Of a DNA stretch of 64,000 nt, positions 52,925 through 61,710 are shown one piece after another. Every line of letters starts with the position of its first letter. Positions within the stretch are counted from its first letter, which is position 1. The notes below the pieces were generated by a model, which worked only from the letters and a program-made list of their open reading frames with translations, was not told the DNA's origin and did not search any database. The position numbers and the translations under genes were made by a program. Source of the DNA: Firmicutes bacterium HGW-Firmicutes-8 (lineage in GTDB: Bacteria; Bacillota; Thermincolia; Thermincolales; UBA2595); the NCBI GenBank assembly GCA_002840165.1, contig PGZN01000013.1:1-64000 (forward strand). Reading direction: 5' to 3'.

Positions 52925-54097
52925 ATGTTATATGATGTAGCTGTTATCGGGGCCGGTCCGGCGGGCTCAACTGCGGCCAAGTTCTGTGCCATGAGAGGTC
53001 TAAAAACCCTGCTGCTGGATAGGCAAATCTTCCCGAGACCTAAAACCTGCGGTGGAGGAATTACCTCTGCCGCTATAAACACGATCGGCTTTCCCTTGCC
53101 TGAACATACAGTGTTAAGCCAGGTCCACAAGCTTCGTTCAATTATTAACAACAAAACAGTCTCTATTCCTCATCCACGCCCCTTTATGGTAATAACCGAG
53201 AGGTCTGTATTTGATAATTTCCTGGTGGAAAAAGCCATTGAGGCCGGGACGGATTTCCAGCAGAACGAGAACGTCAAGGGTTTGACGAAGGAAGACCGTT
53301 ACTACACCATTAAGACACACCACAACAGCTTTAAGGCCAAAGCACTTATTGGCGCAGATGGTGTCTACTCCGCTGCAGCGAAGCTGGCCGGCTTAAACAG
53401 CCGGTATAAAAGCTGTGCCCTGTGCCTTACGACAGAAATACCGGCAAAATCCAATCACAGCCTGGACGAGATTCAAATAAATTATGACCTTCTACCGAAA
53501 GGTTACGGGTGGGTTTTCCCTAAGGGAGACCGGCTGACTCTGGGTGTGGGCTGTTTCGAGGGCAGCTACGGGATGCTCCGGAAAGCCCTGACCAAACTTG
53601 CGGTTACAACCCGGTCGGAAACTCCTGATATCGTTAAAGGCCATTACCTCCCCTATAGCGGACAGTCGCCGGAATGTGTCGGCGATGGGATAATCCTGGC
53701 CGGGGACGCGGCCGGATTTGTTGACCCTTTTACCGGGGAAGGTATCAGATATGCCATTATCTCAGGTATGATGGCAGGTGAAACTCTCTGGAACTGTTAC
53801 CGTAACGGCGTACCGCCAAATAAAAAAAACCTGGCCGGCTATCTTAATAAATGCCACCAAGGTTTCCTGAGGGATTTGAAATATAGTTATATGTTGGCCC
53901 GGACCTTTTTTGCCTTTCCATCAGTAATGCATCGTTTTTTATCGGAAAACCCCAAGATGTACAGCCACCTTTTAAACATCCTGGAAGGCCGGTACAGCTA
54001 TAAAAAGCTCATCAAAGACGTAGCTGTGGAACTGCCCAAATATTATCTCAACCTGCCAAAATACCAGTTTAGTAGGACCGGCCAAATTCGGGAGTAG
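52925..54097 (+). CDS. geranylgeranyl reductase family flavoprotein
   Basis: The 390-residue FAD enzyme has the dinucleotide fold YDVAVIGAGPAGSTAAKFCA, the family motif PRPKTCGGGITSAA, LIGADGVYSAAAKLAG and GDAAGFVDPFTGEGIRYAI. Members reduce isoprenoid double bonds in chlorophyll or archaeal lipids. In Firmicutes they are rare and may saturate quinone or polyprenol tails. It starts 170 bases from the polyprenyl synthase gene, divergent. The 3' end overlaps the convergent 4Fe-4S membrane protein gene by 29 bases. Confidence 0.88.
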   Translation: MLYDVAVIGAGPAGSTAAKFCAMRGLKTLLLDRQIFPRPKTCGGGITSAAINTIGFPLPEHTVLSQVHKLRSIINNKTVSIPHPRPFMVITERSVFDNFLVEKAIEAGTDFQQNENVKGLTKEDRYYTIKTHHNSFKAKALIGADGVYSAAAKLAGLNSRYKSCALCLTTEIPAKSNHSLDEIQINYDLLPKGYGWVFPKGDRLTLGVGCFEGSYGMLRKALTKLAVTTRSETPDIVKGHYLPYSGQSPECVGDGIILAGDAAGFVDPFTGEGIRYAIISGMMAGETLWNCYRNGVPPNKKNLAGYLNKCHQGFLRDLKYSYMLARTFFAFPSVMHRFLSENPKMYSHLLNILEGRYSYKKLIKDVAVELPKYYLNLPKYQFSRTGQIRE

Positions 54098-54854
54098 TAT
54101 CTGACTTATGACCCAAGCCGACTGTCAGGCAATTTTTCGGGCATGATTTGACACATTCTATGCACAGTATGCATTCCGGGTCGGATACCCGCTGGTTAGC
54201 GGAAATATAATTTAGGATCGGAACATCCATCGGGCATATTTCTTCACATTTGCGGCACCTGTTGCAATGGAGGTGGTTTTTTTCTATCTTGAGGATGCTC
54301 CGGGGGGAAGTAATTGTCATCAGAGCCCCGGCCGGACACAGATATTTGCAGAATGCCCTCCTGTCGCCAAGGACAAAGGCAAGCAGTATACCCAGTCCGT
54401 ATATGACAGCATTTTCTATCAGCAGCCATTTAAACTGGGCGCTTCGGCCTTGAAACGTGAAACCGGCGTAAATAAGCAGAAAAGGCAGAGCAAGGACAGC
54501 GGCCAGGACGACATATTTATACATGTAGTATTTTTCCGGAAGCAGTCTTTTGGGTTTTCGGACCGGTAAAAAATCAAATAGGGAGGCATTCCAGCACGCC
54601 CAGCCGCAAAAACAACGGCCGAACAGGAGAGGCCCAATAAACTTGGCAACAGCCACGTGAGCCACAGCCCCGGTAAATACCCCGGCCGAAAAATTGAACA
54701 CCACCTGGCTCAACTGGAGGTTAGCCCTCTGGTAAATAAAGTAATACACCCAGTAGAACAGCGTAAATAAGAACAGGAAGGCTAAACGGGTTGATACAAC
54801 CAGCTTCAATTTATAGACCAGTTTTCTGACCTGTCTTCCGACTGGTTTTTTCAT
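54069..54854 (-). CDS. NapH/YccM-like membrane 4Fe-4S protein
   Basis: The 261-residue protein has four to five membrane helices and two ferredoxin-type clusters at the C-terminus (CNRCRKCEEICPMDVPI and CILCIECVKSCPKNCLT). The membrane part has GRCFCGWACW and RAFCKYLCPAG, the paired motifs of NapH-type quinol/ferredoxin oxidoreductase subunits. The first is degenerate: Trp-Asn replaces the usual Pro-x-Gly. It may pass electrons to the geranylgeranyl reductase next to it. The start at 54854 has AGAAGAAGG upstream. Confidence 0.82.
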   Translation of the reverse strand: MKKPVGRQVRKLVYKLKLVVSTRLAFLFLFTLFYWVYYFIYQRANLQLSQVVFNFSAGVFTGAVAHVAVAKFIGPLLFGRCFCGWACWNASLFDFLPVRKPKRLLPEKYYMYKYVVLAAVLALPFLLIYAGFTFQGRSAQFKWLLIENAVIYGLGILLAFVLGDRRAFCKYLCPAGALMTITSPRSILKIEKNHLHCNRCRKCEEICPMDVPILNYISANQRVSDPECILCIECVKSCPKNCLTVGLGHKSDTTPEFGRSY

Positions 54855-55005
54855 GCCACAACCTTCTTCTTTATTTTGATAGAGCAAATATTCGAGGTTG
54901 GGCTCGGCTTTCCCTTTAAGTTTTTTCTATTTATGTATCGTTAGTAACCATCGGAAGCCATCTCTTATACAATGTATTACGAACATTTGTGAGGAGTTGG
55001 TTTTT

Positions 55006-56328
55006 ATGTTTACGGAGTTAAGTTGGGTTACTAAAAGTACCGATAAAATTTGCCCTGTTTTGAAAGATAAGATAATGCAGACTTACCGTCATTGGAAGTG
55101 GGTCCCGCGTTTTCTGCACAAACCACTGGTAGCCTTAAAGCACCGTTTGAAGAAGCATAAGGTAATTGTTCAACTTAACGGGGATATCTATCCTCAGAAT
55201 CTTAACATCCATGATTTCCTGCATAGAAATCTCGGGTGCAGGGTTAAACATAAATTGGACCTTATTAACGGTTTTTCTACCTCAGTAAACATTAAAACCC
55301 TAAAGGAAATCTTATCCCAATCATCCGTCTCTCAGGTCTCGTACGATCGGGAAGTCCATACCTGTCTAGATGTGGCAACTCCTGCAGTTAATGCCCCGCC
55401 GGTTTGGATGAATAACATTCAGGGGGAAGGTATAGGTATCGCCATCCTTGATACAGGTATCTACCCCCATCCCGACTTAACCAGTCCCCAGAACCGTATT
55501 ATCGCCTTTAAGGATTTTATTAAAGGGCGCTCCAAACCTTATGATGACAACGGCCACGGAACTCACTGCGCCGGGGATGCGGTGGGAAATGGATTTAAAT
55601 CTAAAGGCAGGTATGCAGGGCCGGCCCCTAAAGCAAACCTGATCGGGATAAAGGCCCTTAACAGGACTGGTTCGGGACTGGTTTCCACACTGCTGGCAGG
55701 GATTCAATGGTGTATAAATAATAAAGACAAATATGGGATCAGAGTACTGTCCATGTCCCTCGGCGGGCCCGCCACCCAGTCATCCCGGAATGACCCCTTG
55801 TGCCAGGCAGTCCGCAAAGCCTGGAAATCGGGAATTGTCGTCTGCGCCGCAGCCGGGAACGACGGCCCAAAGGCCGGGACAATCAACAGTCCCGGTATTG
55901 AACCGAAAATTATAACAGTTGGGGGGCTTGATGATAAAGGGACTATTGCAGTCTCAGATGACACCGTTGCCCCCTTTTCCAGCAGGGGTCCAACAATAGA
56001 CAGCTTACAGAAGCCGGATGTCGTCGCCCCGGGGGCTAATATAATATCATTAAGAGATCCAAAGTCTTACCTTGATAAAACTATTCCGGGTTCCCGGGTA
56101 GGACGGTGGTATATGTCTTTGTCCGGAACATCGATGGCCACACCTGTTTGCGCTGGGGTAGCTGCCCTGATTTTAAACAAATCCCCGAGCTTAACTCCTG
56201 ATCAGGTAAAAACCCTCCTGATCAAAACCTGCCGGAACATTAGTCTCGACCCCAATGCCGGGGGAGCGGGGCTCGTAGATGCAAAATTAGCTGACGGCAG
56301 TACAGGTCTATTTCATAAGATGAGATAA
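55006..56328 (+). CDS. subtilisin-like S8 protease, AprX-like
   Basis: The 440-residue serine protease has the triad Asp 149 (GIAILDTGIYPHPD), His 184 (NGHGTHCAGDA) and Ser 376 (SGTSMATPVCAG). There is no signal peptide, so it is probably intracellular, as AprX is. Residues 1-120 resemble a propeptide or inhibitor-like region (HKVIVQLNGD and following). GAGGAG precedes the ATG at 55006; the longer in-frame start is not supported. It is unrelated in layout to the secreted protease at 3997-7245. Confidence 0.9.
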   Translation: MFTELSWVTKSTDKICPVLKDKIMQTYRHWKWVPRFLHKPLVALKHRLKKHKVIVQLNGDIYPQNLNIHDFLHRNLGCRVKHKLDLINGFSTSVNIKTLKEILSQSSVSQVSYDREVHTCLDVATPAVNAPPVWMNNIQGEGIGIAILDTGIYPHPDLTSPQNRIIAFKDFIKGRSKPYDDNGHGTHCAGDAVGNGFKSKGRYAGPAPKANLIGIKALNRTGSGLVSTLLAGIQWCINNKDKYGIRVLSMSLGGPATQSSRNDPLCQAVRKAWKSGIVVCAAAGNDGPKAGTINSPGIEPKIITVGGLDDKGTIAVSDDTVAPFSSRGPTIDSLQKPDVVAPGANIISLRDPKSYLDKTIPGSRVGRWYMSLSGTSMATPVCAGVAALILNKSPSLTPDQVKTLLIKTCRNISLDPNAGGAGLVDAKLADGSTGLFHKMR

Positions 56329-56350
56329 TAAAGCAAAAAGCCCGCCATTA

Positions 56351-56433
56351 GGTTTGTTGACAAATGCCCTAAAAGCAGAGGGGATGGCTGTTGGCATAAG
56401 GCTTTCCTTTGTTCCCATTGATGCGCCACTTAT
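56351..56433. repeat. ~85-bp element, fourth copy
   Basis: It is on the minus strand. It contains GCATCAATGGGAAC, CTTATGCC, CAGCCATCCCCTC and TTTGTCAACAAAC in the same order as the copies at 42488-42806 and 45251-45332, with more changes. It follows the protease gene. Confidence 0.75.
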
Positions 56434-56470
56434 CGCAAAAAGCGGCAGAGCCGCAGGGCGGAGCCACGGA

Positions 56471-56677
56471 TCAAGCAGTTTTTATTTCAAAAGGTATTTT
56501 ATCTAATAGTTCAGCTGCTAGACTTTTTTCTCGTGCTTTTAACAATTGTGATGTATTATACTTGATTTGGTTTGTCTGTTCTTTTGTGTATGCTGAATTA
56601 GACAATGAATAATATTCCGCACCGTTGCTATAAAGTATCATAGCATTCCTACTCCTTAAATGAATCTCTTCATTCAT
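56471..56677 (-). CDS. hypothetical 68-residue protein
   Basis: The 68-residue protein is helical and charged, with no motif, signal or membrane segment. The upstream sequence (56680-56740) resembles that in front of the J-domain gene at 63618, including a TATGAT/TATAAT-like box. This suggests a shared promoter segment and makes the gene more credible. No ribosome site is clear. Confidence 0.4.
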   Translation of the reverse strand: MNEEIHLRSRNAMILYSNGAEYYSLSNSAYTKEQTNQIKYNTSQLLKAREKSLAAELLDKIPFEIKTA

Positions 56678-57020
56678 TCAATCTAAATCATACCATAAAA
56701 ATCCATTTCATGGCATAAACCTTGCTAATCCCTTGAGTTCGTCGGCTGCGCTACGACCGGGTCGGGCTGGCCAGGTCAACCTCCGGAGCAAAAAAAATGG
56801 AAGAAATGCAGCCAGGTAGGAAAATTTTTTTCAGAGCCTTTAGGACCGGCCCCCAAGATTGGCATCTGGGCAACAGCCCAACAAAAAGAAAAACCCCGAC
56901 CGGAGCCGGAGATATAGTAGGTTGGGATATACCATACGGGTGGCGAAAGCTTCGCTGGTAGTACCCTAGTTGGTCAATTTTCTATTGATGAGCAATTTTT
57001 TAAGATGTTGCCTTTTAATT
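56678..57020. repeat. gap with shared promoter segment and GC-rich repeat
   Basis: 56685-56745 resembles 63685-63745 (ATCTAAAT, ATACCATAAAA, CTAATCCCTTGAG). 56740-56830 holds GAGTTCGTCGGCTGCG and CAGGTCAACCTCCGGAGC, also found near 62746-62832 and 63820-63900. No gene is seen. Confidence 0.7.
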
Positions 57021-57452
57021 TTAATTTTTTGCTGGAATTTCTATAATTCTTCCGTGGGAATGTTTGAATACACCAATAACAGTCTTGCCGTCAACATCAT
57101 ACAGTGGGATTTCTATAACGTCATCAGGCTTATGCTTGTTATTCCGGGCGACAGCTTCTTTTGGCGTTTTGGGCATCTCCTCGTCCAAGTCTACAGCTCG
57201 CAAATACCCTTCAACGCCACCCTCCCCGACTGCCGATATGAGATCAGGCTCTTGGTCTGGAGAATTGACTAACGCAGAAGAGCCATAGGTCTGGCCATTT
57301 TCGTTCTTTGGAAATACGGGAACTTGTTGGTTCGATAAATTAGAAGCTATTGCCGGGCCGAAAGTGAGCGTTCCCGTTATTATGCCAGCAGTTAGGGCAA
57401 CACCGATGAGAAACGTTCGTACACTAAGTGGCTTAAACCTCATTTTTTTCAC
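57021..57452 (-). CDS. exported hypothetical protein
   Basis: The 143-residue protein has a signal peptide (SVRTFLIGVALTAGIITGTL, then an AxA-like end near residue 37) and a soluble, acidic domain (VEGYLRAVDLDEEMPKTPKE, IPLYDVDGKTVIGVFKHSHG). The C-terminal strand pair looks like a small beta domain. It has no known family. AGGAGGTG lies before the ATG. It starts 3 bases after the next gene's stop, so these two exported proteins are one operon. Confidence 0.7.
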   Translation of the reverse strand: MKKMRFKPLSVRTFLIGVALTAGIITGTLTFGPAIASNLSNQQVPVFPKNENGQTYGSSALVNSPDQEPDLISAVGEGGVEGYLRAVDLDEEMPKTPKEAVARNNKHKPDDVIEIPLYDVDGKTVIGVFKHSHGRIIEIPAKN

Positions 57453-57455
57453 CTC

Positions 57456-57902
57456 CTAAAAATAAAGATTCGGGGTTTGGAATGTGTTATAAATAGTATA
57501 TCCATTACCGTTATACGCTGCGGTTTGGCCTTTACCGTAGTAATAGCCATGACTATAGTTATTCTTTGATATTATTACACCAAAGTTGTTGCATGCAGAT
57601 GAGTTGTAATGCCAACTAGAATAATCAATTAGCTGATTACTAGAATTGTACAACCGTGCCTTAGCACCCATATATCCTGTTGGTATGTTGTCCACTGCTT
57701 GATTGTATACATCTGCTCCAGTGTTTAACCATCCATTGCTTATCATAAGTGAAGAACGGTTTTTGTACGAGTAGCCATTAATAGGCCCGTAGTACCCCCA
57801 ATTGCTATATATAGTAGCCGCATACGCTACTGCTGTACTTACTGTAATAAGTAAGCCCAATATGAAAGCGCAAACCGTGACCTTAAGATTCTTCCTGATC
57901 AT
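57456..57902 (-). CDS. exported Tyr/Asn/Ser-rich protein
   Basis: The 148-residue protein has a signal peptide (VTVCAFILGLLITVSTAVAY) followed by a mature part with many Tyr, Asn, Ser and Gly residues (NWGYYGPINGYSYKNRSSL, KNNYSHGYYYGKGQTA). It contains a lone Cys in SSACNNFG. The composition suggests a small extracellular beta protein, perhaps a bacteriocin-like or spore-surface protein; this is not established. GGGAGGAATT precedes the ATG. A second strong ribosome site (GAAAGGAGGT at 57971-57980) lies upstream with only a nine-codon frame after it. Confidence 0.65.
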   Translation of the reverse strand: MIRKNLKVTVCAFILGLLITVSTAVAYAATIYSNWGYYGPINGYSYKNRSSLMISNGWLNTGADVYNQAVDNIPTGYMGAKARLYNSSNQLIDYSSWHYNSSACNNFGVIISKNNYSHGYYYGKGQTAAYNGNGYTIYNTFQTPNLYF

Positions 57903-58189
57903 TGGAATTCCTCCCTTCTATTTGGCCTTGATGGACCAGTTTTTATTGCCTTTTTTGAGTTAAATTTTTCACCTCCTTTCCTACGTTCGTTTTTACATAG
58001 GGGTATGGGCGGATTTTTCCAATTAAATCGCACAGTAAGGGCAAAAAACGCCATACATATGTAAAGTTATTGTAAAAATACATCATAAAAAGCAATTTTA
58101 ACTATATTGGGTATATTTCTCCAGGCATCCACTTTATTCCTGCTATGCTTACAAGTTTATTTTATAACAAATAATGTGATATTATTACT

Positions 58190-58471
58190 TTAATTTCGAC
58201 ATTATTCCCTTTTATCGGTCGGAGCAGTTTTATAGCTTTACTTTTTTCAACTGTATCTCTTTTCGGACTAATTGCCATTGTTTTTAAACACCGGGGGAAA
58301 CAGAACCGGCTTGGGTTTGCGCTACAACTTGGAACTGTAAAATTCCTTGGGACTTGTTTATCTGATCCGACAGCCGTAGCATTCAATGTTTATAAATACA
58401 TATCACAGCAATTAAAGATTTCTGTTGATAATATCTCGCACCTTTCTTACGAACGAAAGTTACAATTATAG
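58190..58471 (+). pseudogene. Tn3-family transposase N-terminal remnant (DUF4158-like)
   Basis: The plus-strand frame ending at 58471 reads FKHRGKQNRLGFALQLGTVK, FLGTCLSDPTAVAFNVYKYI, SQQLKISVDNISHLS and stops. This is the N-terminal domain of Tn3-type transposases (HNRLGFALQL, then a P-x-xV and Q-L region). No catalytic part follows, and the 500 bases after it are non-coding, so the gene is truncated. No start codon with a ribosome site is seen. Confidence 0.72.
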
Positions 58472-58702
58472 TTCAAGATATTATGCTGCTTTTTATTGTG
58501 ATTATTGAATATTCTTTCCGCTTTTATGCCCATGATATCAAACCTGCGACATTTTATACCCCGTAAGATTACCTTATTTCCCAAAAAATTTATTGCTTGT
58601 CAGCCTTGCTCTGCAAGAAAATGCTAACAATTCAAATAACAGGAAGATACGCTTTTATAGTATTTTCAACCTGTTTCATCCAACACCTTCTTGCTCGGAT
58701 TA

Positions 58703-58747
58703 TTATGCGGTTTTGAGGGGTTAAAATGCGGTTTTAAGGAGTTGAAA
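58703..58747. repeat. 22-bp tandem direct repeat
   Basis: Two copies of ATGCGGTTTTRAGGRGTTRA lie side by side. They sit between the Tn3 remnant and the transposon end. They could be remnants of a transposon terminus (a GGGG-starting end of Tn3 type), but the match is loose. Confidence 0.5.
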
Positions 58748-58981
58748 TTCAAAAACCACCAAAAAAACTTTAAAAGAAAGAATCGGCTCCCATTAAAGAC
58801 ATAAAATGGTATTATGCCTTTCGTAAATTATGTATTAAGTGTTACAGAGTACTGTTTTATATTATGTGATGTCACAATACTAATGATTGTTGCTGCTGAC
58901 GTATAGTGTCCAGAGATAGACGGTGTATGTTGTCCATAAAGTGACGAAAAATGTGGCCATCTTGGCCGGAGGCAGGGAGAA

Positions 58982-59791
58982 CTAAGAAAGTTCTCCCTGA
59001 ATGACCAATTTCACAATATGGTCATCAATGATTCTTTTGCCATTCTGATAACCATAGAGCAGGCAGTGGGTGCAAAGCTTGTTTATGAGTCTGGCTGAGC
59101 CACTGGAATACTGGAAAACCACATCCAGGGCACTATCAGAGAAAATATCATGTTCAGCGCCGGCGTAGCTCAAATGGCGGCTGACATAGGCTCCGACCTG
59201 AGCACGATCCAGATTCTGAAGCTTGCACTGCAGATCGATTCTCTGCCGTATAGCGGCATATGACTGCAGTTGTAACCGTTCCCAGAGTTCATTCTGACCA
59301 ACCAGAATGAGTGCCATCGGACTTTGGGCATCCATTTTGAAATTAAGTAGAAACCGGATTTCTTCAAGCATTTCCCGGTCCAGCAGATGGGCTTCATCCA
59401 CAATTACCACCGGCTCCAGCCGGTGAATGCCCTTCATAAGCTCGATCTCTCGATGTAGTTGCCGTTTGGCATCTCCCCGGTAGAACCTGGACTCACAACC
59501 CAGTTGCTCCAATAGCCCCTTGTAGAAATGCCGGGGGGTAAGCTTGGAATCAGCCAGGTACAGGACCATGTATTTGCCCGGATCCAGCATATCTTTGAGG
59601 CGGCGGATGGTAGTTGTTTTACCGGTGCCGCATTCTCCCGTCACAACGGCAAACAGTTGACGCTCCGCTGCATAGCTTAGTCTGCCGAGGGTTTCTTCAA
59701 CCATGACACTGTTGTACAGTTCCGCGGTGGGAATATTCCGGGCAAAAGGGGTCCTGGTGAGGCCATAAAAGGTTTCATACATTCTTCTCAC
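58982..59791 (-). CDS. ExeA/TniB-like transposition ATPase
   Basis: The 269-residue AAA+ ATPase has Walker A VVTGECGTGKTTTIRRL, Walker B PVVIVDEAHLLDREML, sensor LILVGQNELWERL and the Arg-finger region (AAIRQRIDLQCKLQNL). ATPases of this type assist DDE transposases in target selection. The N-terminal opening (YETFYGLTRTPFARNIP) is typical of the ExeA family. The start overlaps the transposase stop by 17 bases; an ATG three codons later is also possible. Confidence 0.9.
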   Translation of the reverse strand: MRRMYETFYGLTRTPFARNIPTAELYNSVMVEETLGRLSYAAERQLFAVVTGECGTGKTTTIRRLKDMLDPGKYMVLYLADSKLTPRHFYKGLLEQLGCESRFYRGDAKRQLHREIELMKGIHRLEPVVIVDEAHLLDREMLEEIRFLLNFKMDAQSPMALILVGQNELWERLQLQSYAAIRQRIDLQCKLQNLDRAQVGAYVSRHLSYAGAEHDIFSDSALDVVFQYSSGSARLINKLCTHCLLYGYQNGKRIIDDHIVKLVIQGELS

Positions 59792-61124
59792 CAGCCTTTC
59801 CCACGTTTCTGTAGCTCACAGCGGGAAGCTGACGAGTTCTGCGTTCACCATGCTGTTTGGCTGCACCCTGCAGCAGTCTTGAAGACTCTGCCTTTTTGGG
59901 TGCAAGATGTTCAGGCCGCCTTGGGCCGGTACGGTCCCCTATTACCAACTCGCGGGCCTGCCAGGGAGTATGACCTGGGTACTCAATAGTTAACTCGCTG
60001 GTATCGGCCGGGTCATAAATTACCTCCACTTTACAGCCGATGAAGGAAACACCGACTTCATATTTTCTTCCTTCGAAACTGATACAGCCGGCTTTGTCCA
60101 CCTTGCGATCTTCACAGTGGAGAAAGGTGTTTGCCACTACCTCATGCTCAATATATTTTAAGGCTTTACTGTCACTGCGGTAGGCCGTTTCAGGACTCAT
60201 ATTGTTTGTGAGTGCCGAGTGGGGTTTATGCTGGTAGCACTCCTCCAGCCAAACCCAGAACAGAGTGTTGAGTGCATCTAAGGTTTGGGGCTTTTCCAGG
60301 GCGACTTCACTCAGGAAGGAATCAACCACCCTGTTAAAGCGTTCCACTTTCCCTTTAGACTCTGGAGAGTAAGGTTTAGCGTAAAGCAGTCTGATTCCCA
60401 TTTTGGCACAGGCTCTGTTCATCCAGCGGGTTCGGTACTGTTTGCCGTTATCAAAGAAAACTGTTTCCGGGACGGCATATTTCTGAATAGCCTGCCTGAA
60501 TGCATCTTCGATGATAACCTGGTCCAGGGTAGGATAAAACTGTCCATGGAGTACAAATCGGGTGGCATCATCGATGAATACCACCAGGAATACTTGCTTT
60601 GTGGCTCCATCAGGACCAATAGGCAGATAAGGGCCATATTTAATGTCAGAATGCCATAACTGGTTCCGGTATCTATGCTGATATCTCCGGGCTGCTATGC
60701 CACCACCGGCATACATTTTCATATGTCTGGTACTGTAACCAAGGGCAACAAGTTTTTCCTGCAGGGTACTGCGCTTCAACTGCCCCGGAGCAACCAGGCT
60801 TTCCCACTCTAGGATACGGATAATCTGCGAGACGCTTCGACTGGGGACTTCCCGCCGTAGCAGAACCGCCTGTTCCATTACATTTTCCGGGATGGCAGAA
60901 GGACTGTTCTTTGCTCCCTTACCCTTGGGTCTTAGTCCGTCGAAGCCCTGTTTACGGTACTGCTCCAGATATCGGCGCACCGTCCGTTCCGAGATGCCAT
61001 ATTGCTTACAGATTTGTATTTTGGCTTCTCTGATTTTTCCTGCATCCATGCCTGCGGTCAGTATGGGAGCTAACATCTGCACCCGCTCTGCGGCAATCTC
61101 ATCTGCCTTTTTGTGATCTTTCAT
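59775..61124 (-). CDS. DDE transposase (Mu/IS481-like, TniA-type)
   Basis: The 449-residue transposase starts with a helix-turn-helix (CKQYGISERTVRRYLEQYRK) and a second helical DNA-binding region. The RNase-H core has the first Asp in LWHSDIKYGPYLP, the second in ETVFFDNGKQYR and the Glu in SPESKGKVERFNRVVDSFL. A C-terminal beta domain follows (GCISFEGRKYEVGVSFIGCK). The triad is complete, so it may be active. AAGGAGGAC lies 7 bases before the ATG. It overlaps the upstream DUF6431 gene by 26 bases. Confidence 0.92.
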   Translation of the reverse strand: MKDHKKADEIAAERVQMLAPILTAGMDAGKIREAKIQICKQYGISERTVRRYLEQYRKQGFDGLRPKGKGAKNSPSAIPENVMEQAVLLRREVPSRSVSQIIRILEWESLVAPGQLKRSTLQEKLVALGYSTRHMKMYAGGGIAARRYQHRYRNQLWHSDIKYGPYLPIGPDGATKQVFLVVFIDDATRFVLHGQFYPTLDQVIIEDAFRQAIQKYAVPETVFFDNGKQYRTRWMNRACAKMGIRLLYAKPYSPESKGKVERFNRVVDSFLSEVALEKPQTLDALNTLFWVWLEECYQHKPHSALTNNMSPETAYRSDSKALKYIEHEVVANTFLHCEDRKVDKAGCISFEGRKYEVGVSFIGCKVEVIYDPADTSELTIEYPGHTPWQARELVIGDRTGPRRPEHLAPKKAESSRLLQGAAKQHGERRTRQLPAVSYRNVGKAGEKNV

Positions 61125-61704
61125 GCTGAAGTCCTCCTTTTTCTGGTTTCAGCATGAAGTGTATTACAGGACTCTTAGGACATAAATGCAGAACGGTATT
61201 TGTATTTACAATGGTCCGGACAGCTTTGGCCAGCCAGCCTGATGCTTCGCCCACCAGGTCTTTGATCCGCTGGCGGGCCGAACCGCTTCTTAATTTAGTT
61301 TCCAGACCCAGCCGGGCAGCTATTGCAGGCAGGCATCCGGCAATATATTCCGACGCCTCAGCAAACCAGCTCTTAATCAGGGATATGCTGCTGTTTTCAC
61401 AGCAAATCTCAGTAGCATTATCGTCAAGGATTGCTTCAATAGCTGCGCTGGTATATCTTTTGTATGGCACCAGCATATCAGGCAGTTCGTGGTGGATTCT
61501 ACGACAGTTCCTGCAGCGGAGCCGACGGATGACCAGAATGATTGCTTCACCGTCTCCCCGCAGGGCTCCACGATTTCTGCTGCCGATTACTTTAAGCTCC
61601 GGACTGCTGCATAATGGACAGATGCTGTCCTCTTCGCTTTTGACATAACATTTATTGCTGTTAATCTTGTCATAAATCAAGCTGTACGTTGCAATGCTTA
61701 TCAT
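61099..61704 (-). CDS. DUF6431-like zinc-ribbon protein of the transposon
   Basis: The 201-residue protein has a zinc ribbon: CPLCSSPELKVIGSRNRG then LRCRNCRRIHHELPD. The rest is helical (AAIEAILDDNATEICCENSS, then helices up to about residue 180). It regularly accompanies this transposase-ATPase pair in Clostridia; its role is unknown but may be target or end recognition. The ATG is 4 bases after the SEC-C gene stop. No good ribosome site exists, so translation may be coupled to that gene. Confidence 0.7.
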   Translation of the reverse strand: MISIATYSLIYDKINSNKCYVKSEEDSICPLCSSPELKVIGSRNRGALRGDGEAIILVIRRLRCRNCRRIHHELPDMLVPYKRYTSAAIEAILDDNATEICCENSSISLIKSWFAEASEYIAGCLPAIAARLGLETKLRSGSARQRIKDLVGEASGWLAKAVRTIVNTNTVLHLCPKSPVIHFMLKPEKGGLQHERSQKGR

Positions 61705-61710
61705 CAGTTG

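Noticed and set aside
58162-58386. 74-codon open frame on the minus strand
   Set aside because: The plus strand of the same DNA carries a recognisable Tn3 transposase N-terminal remnant, which explains the open frame better.
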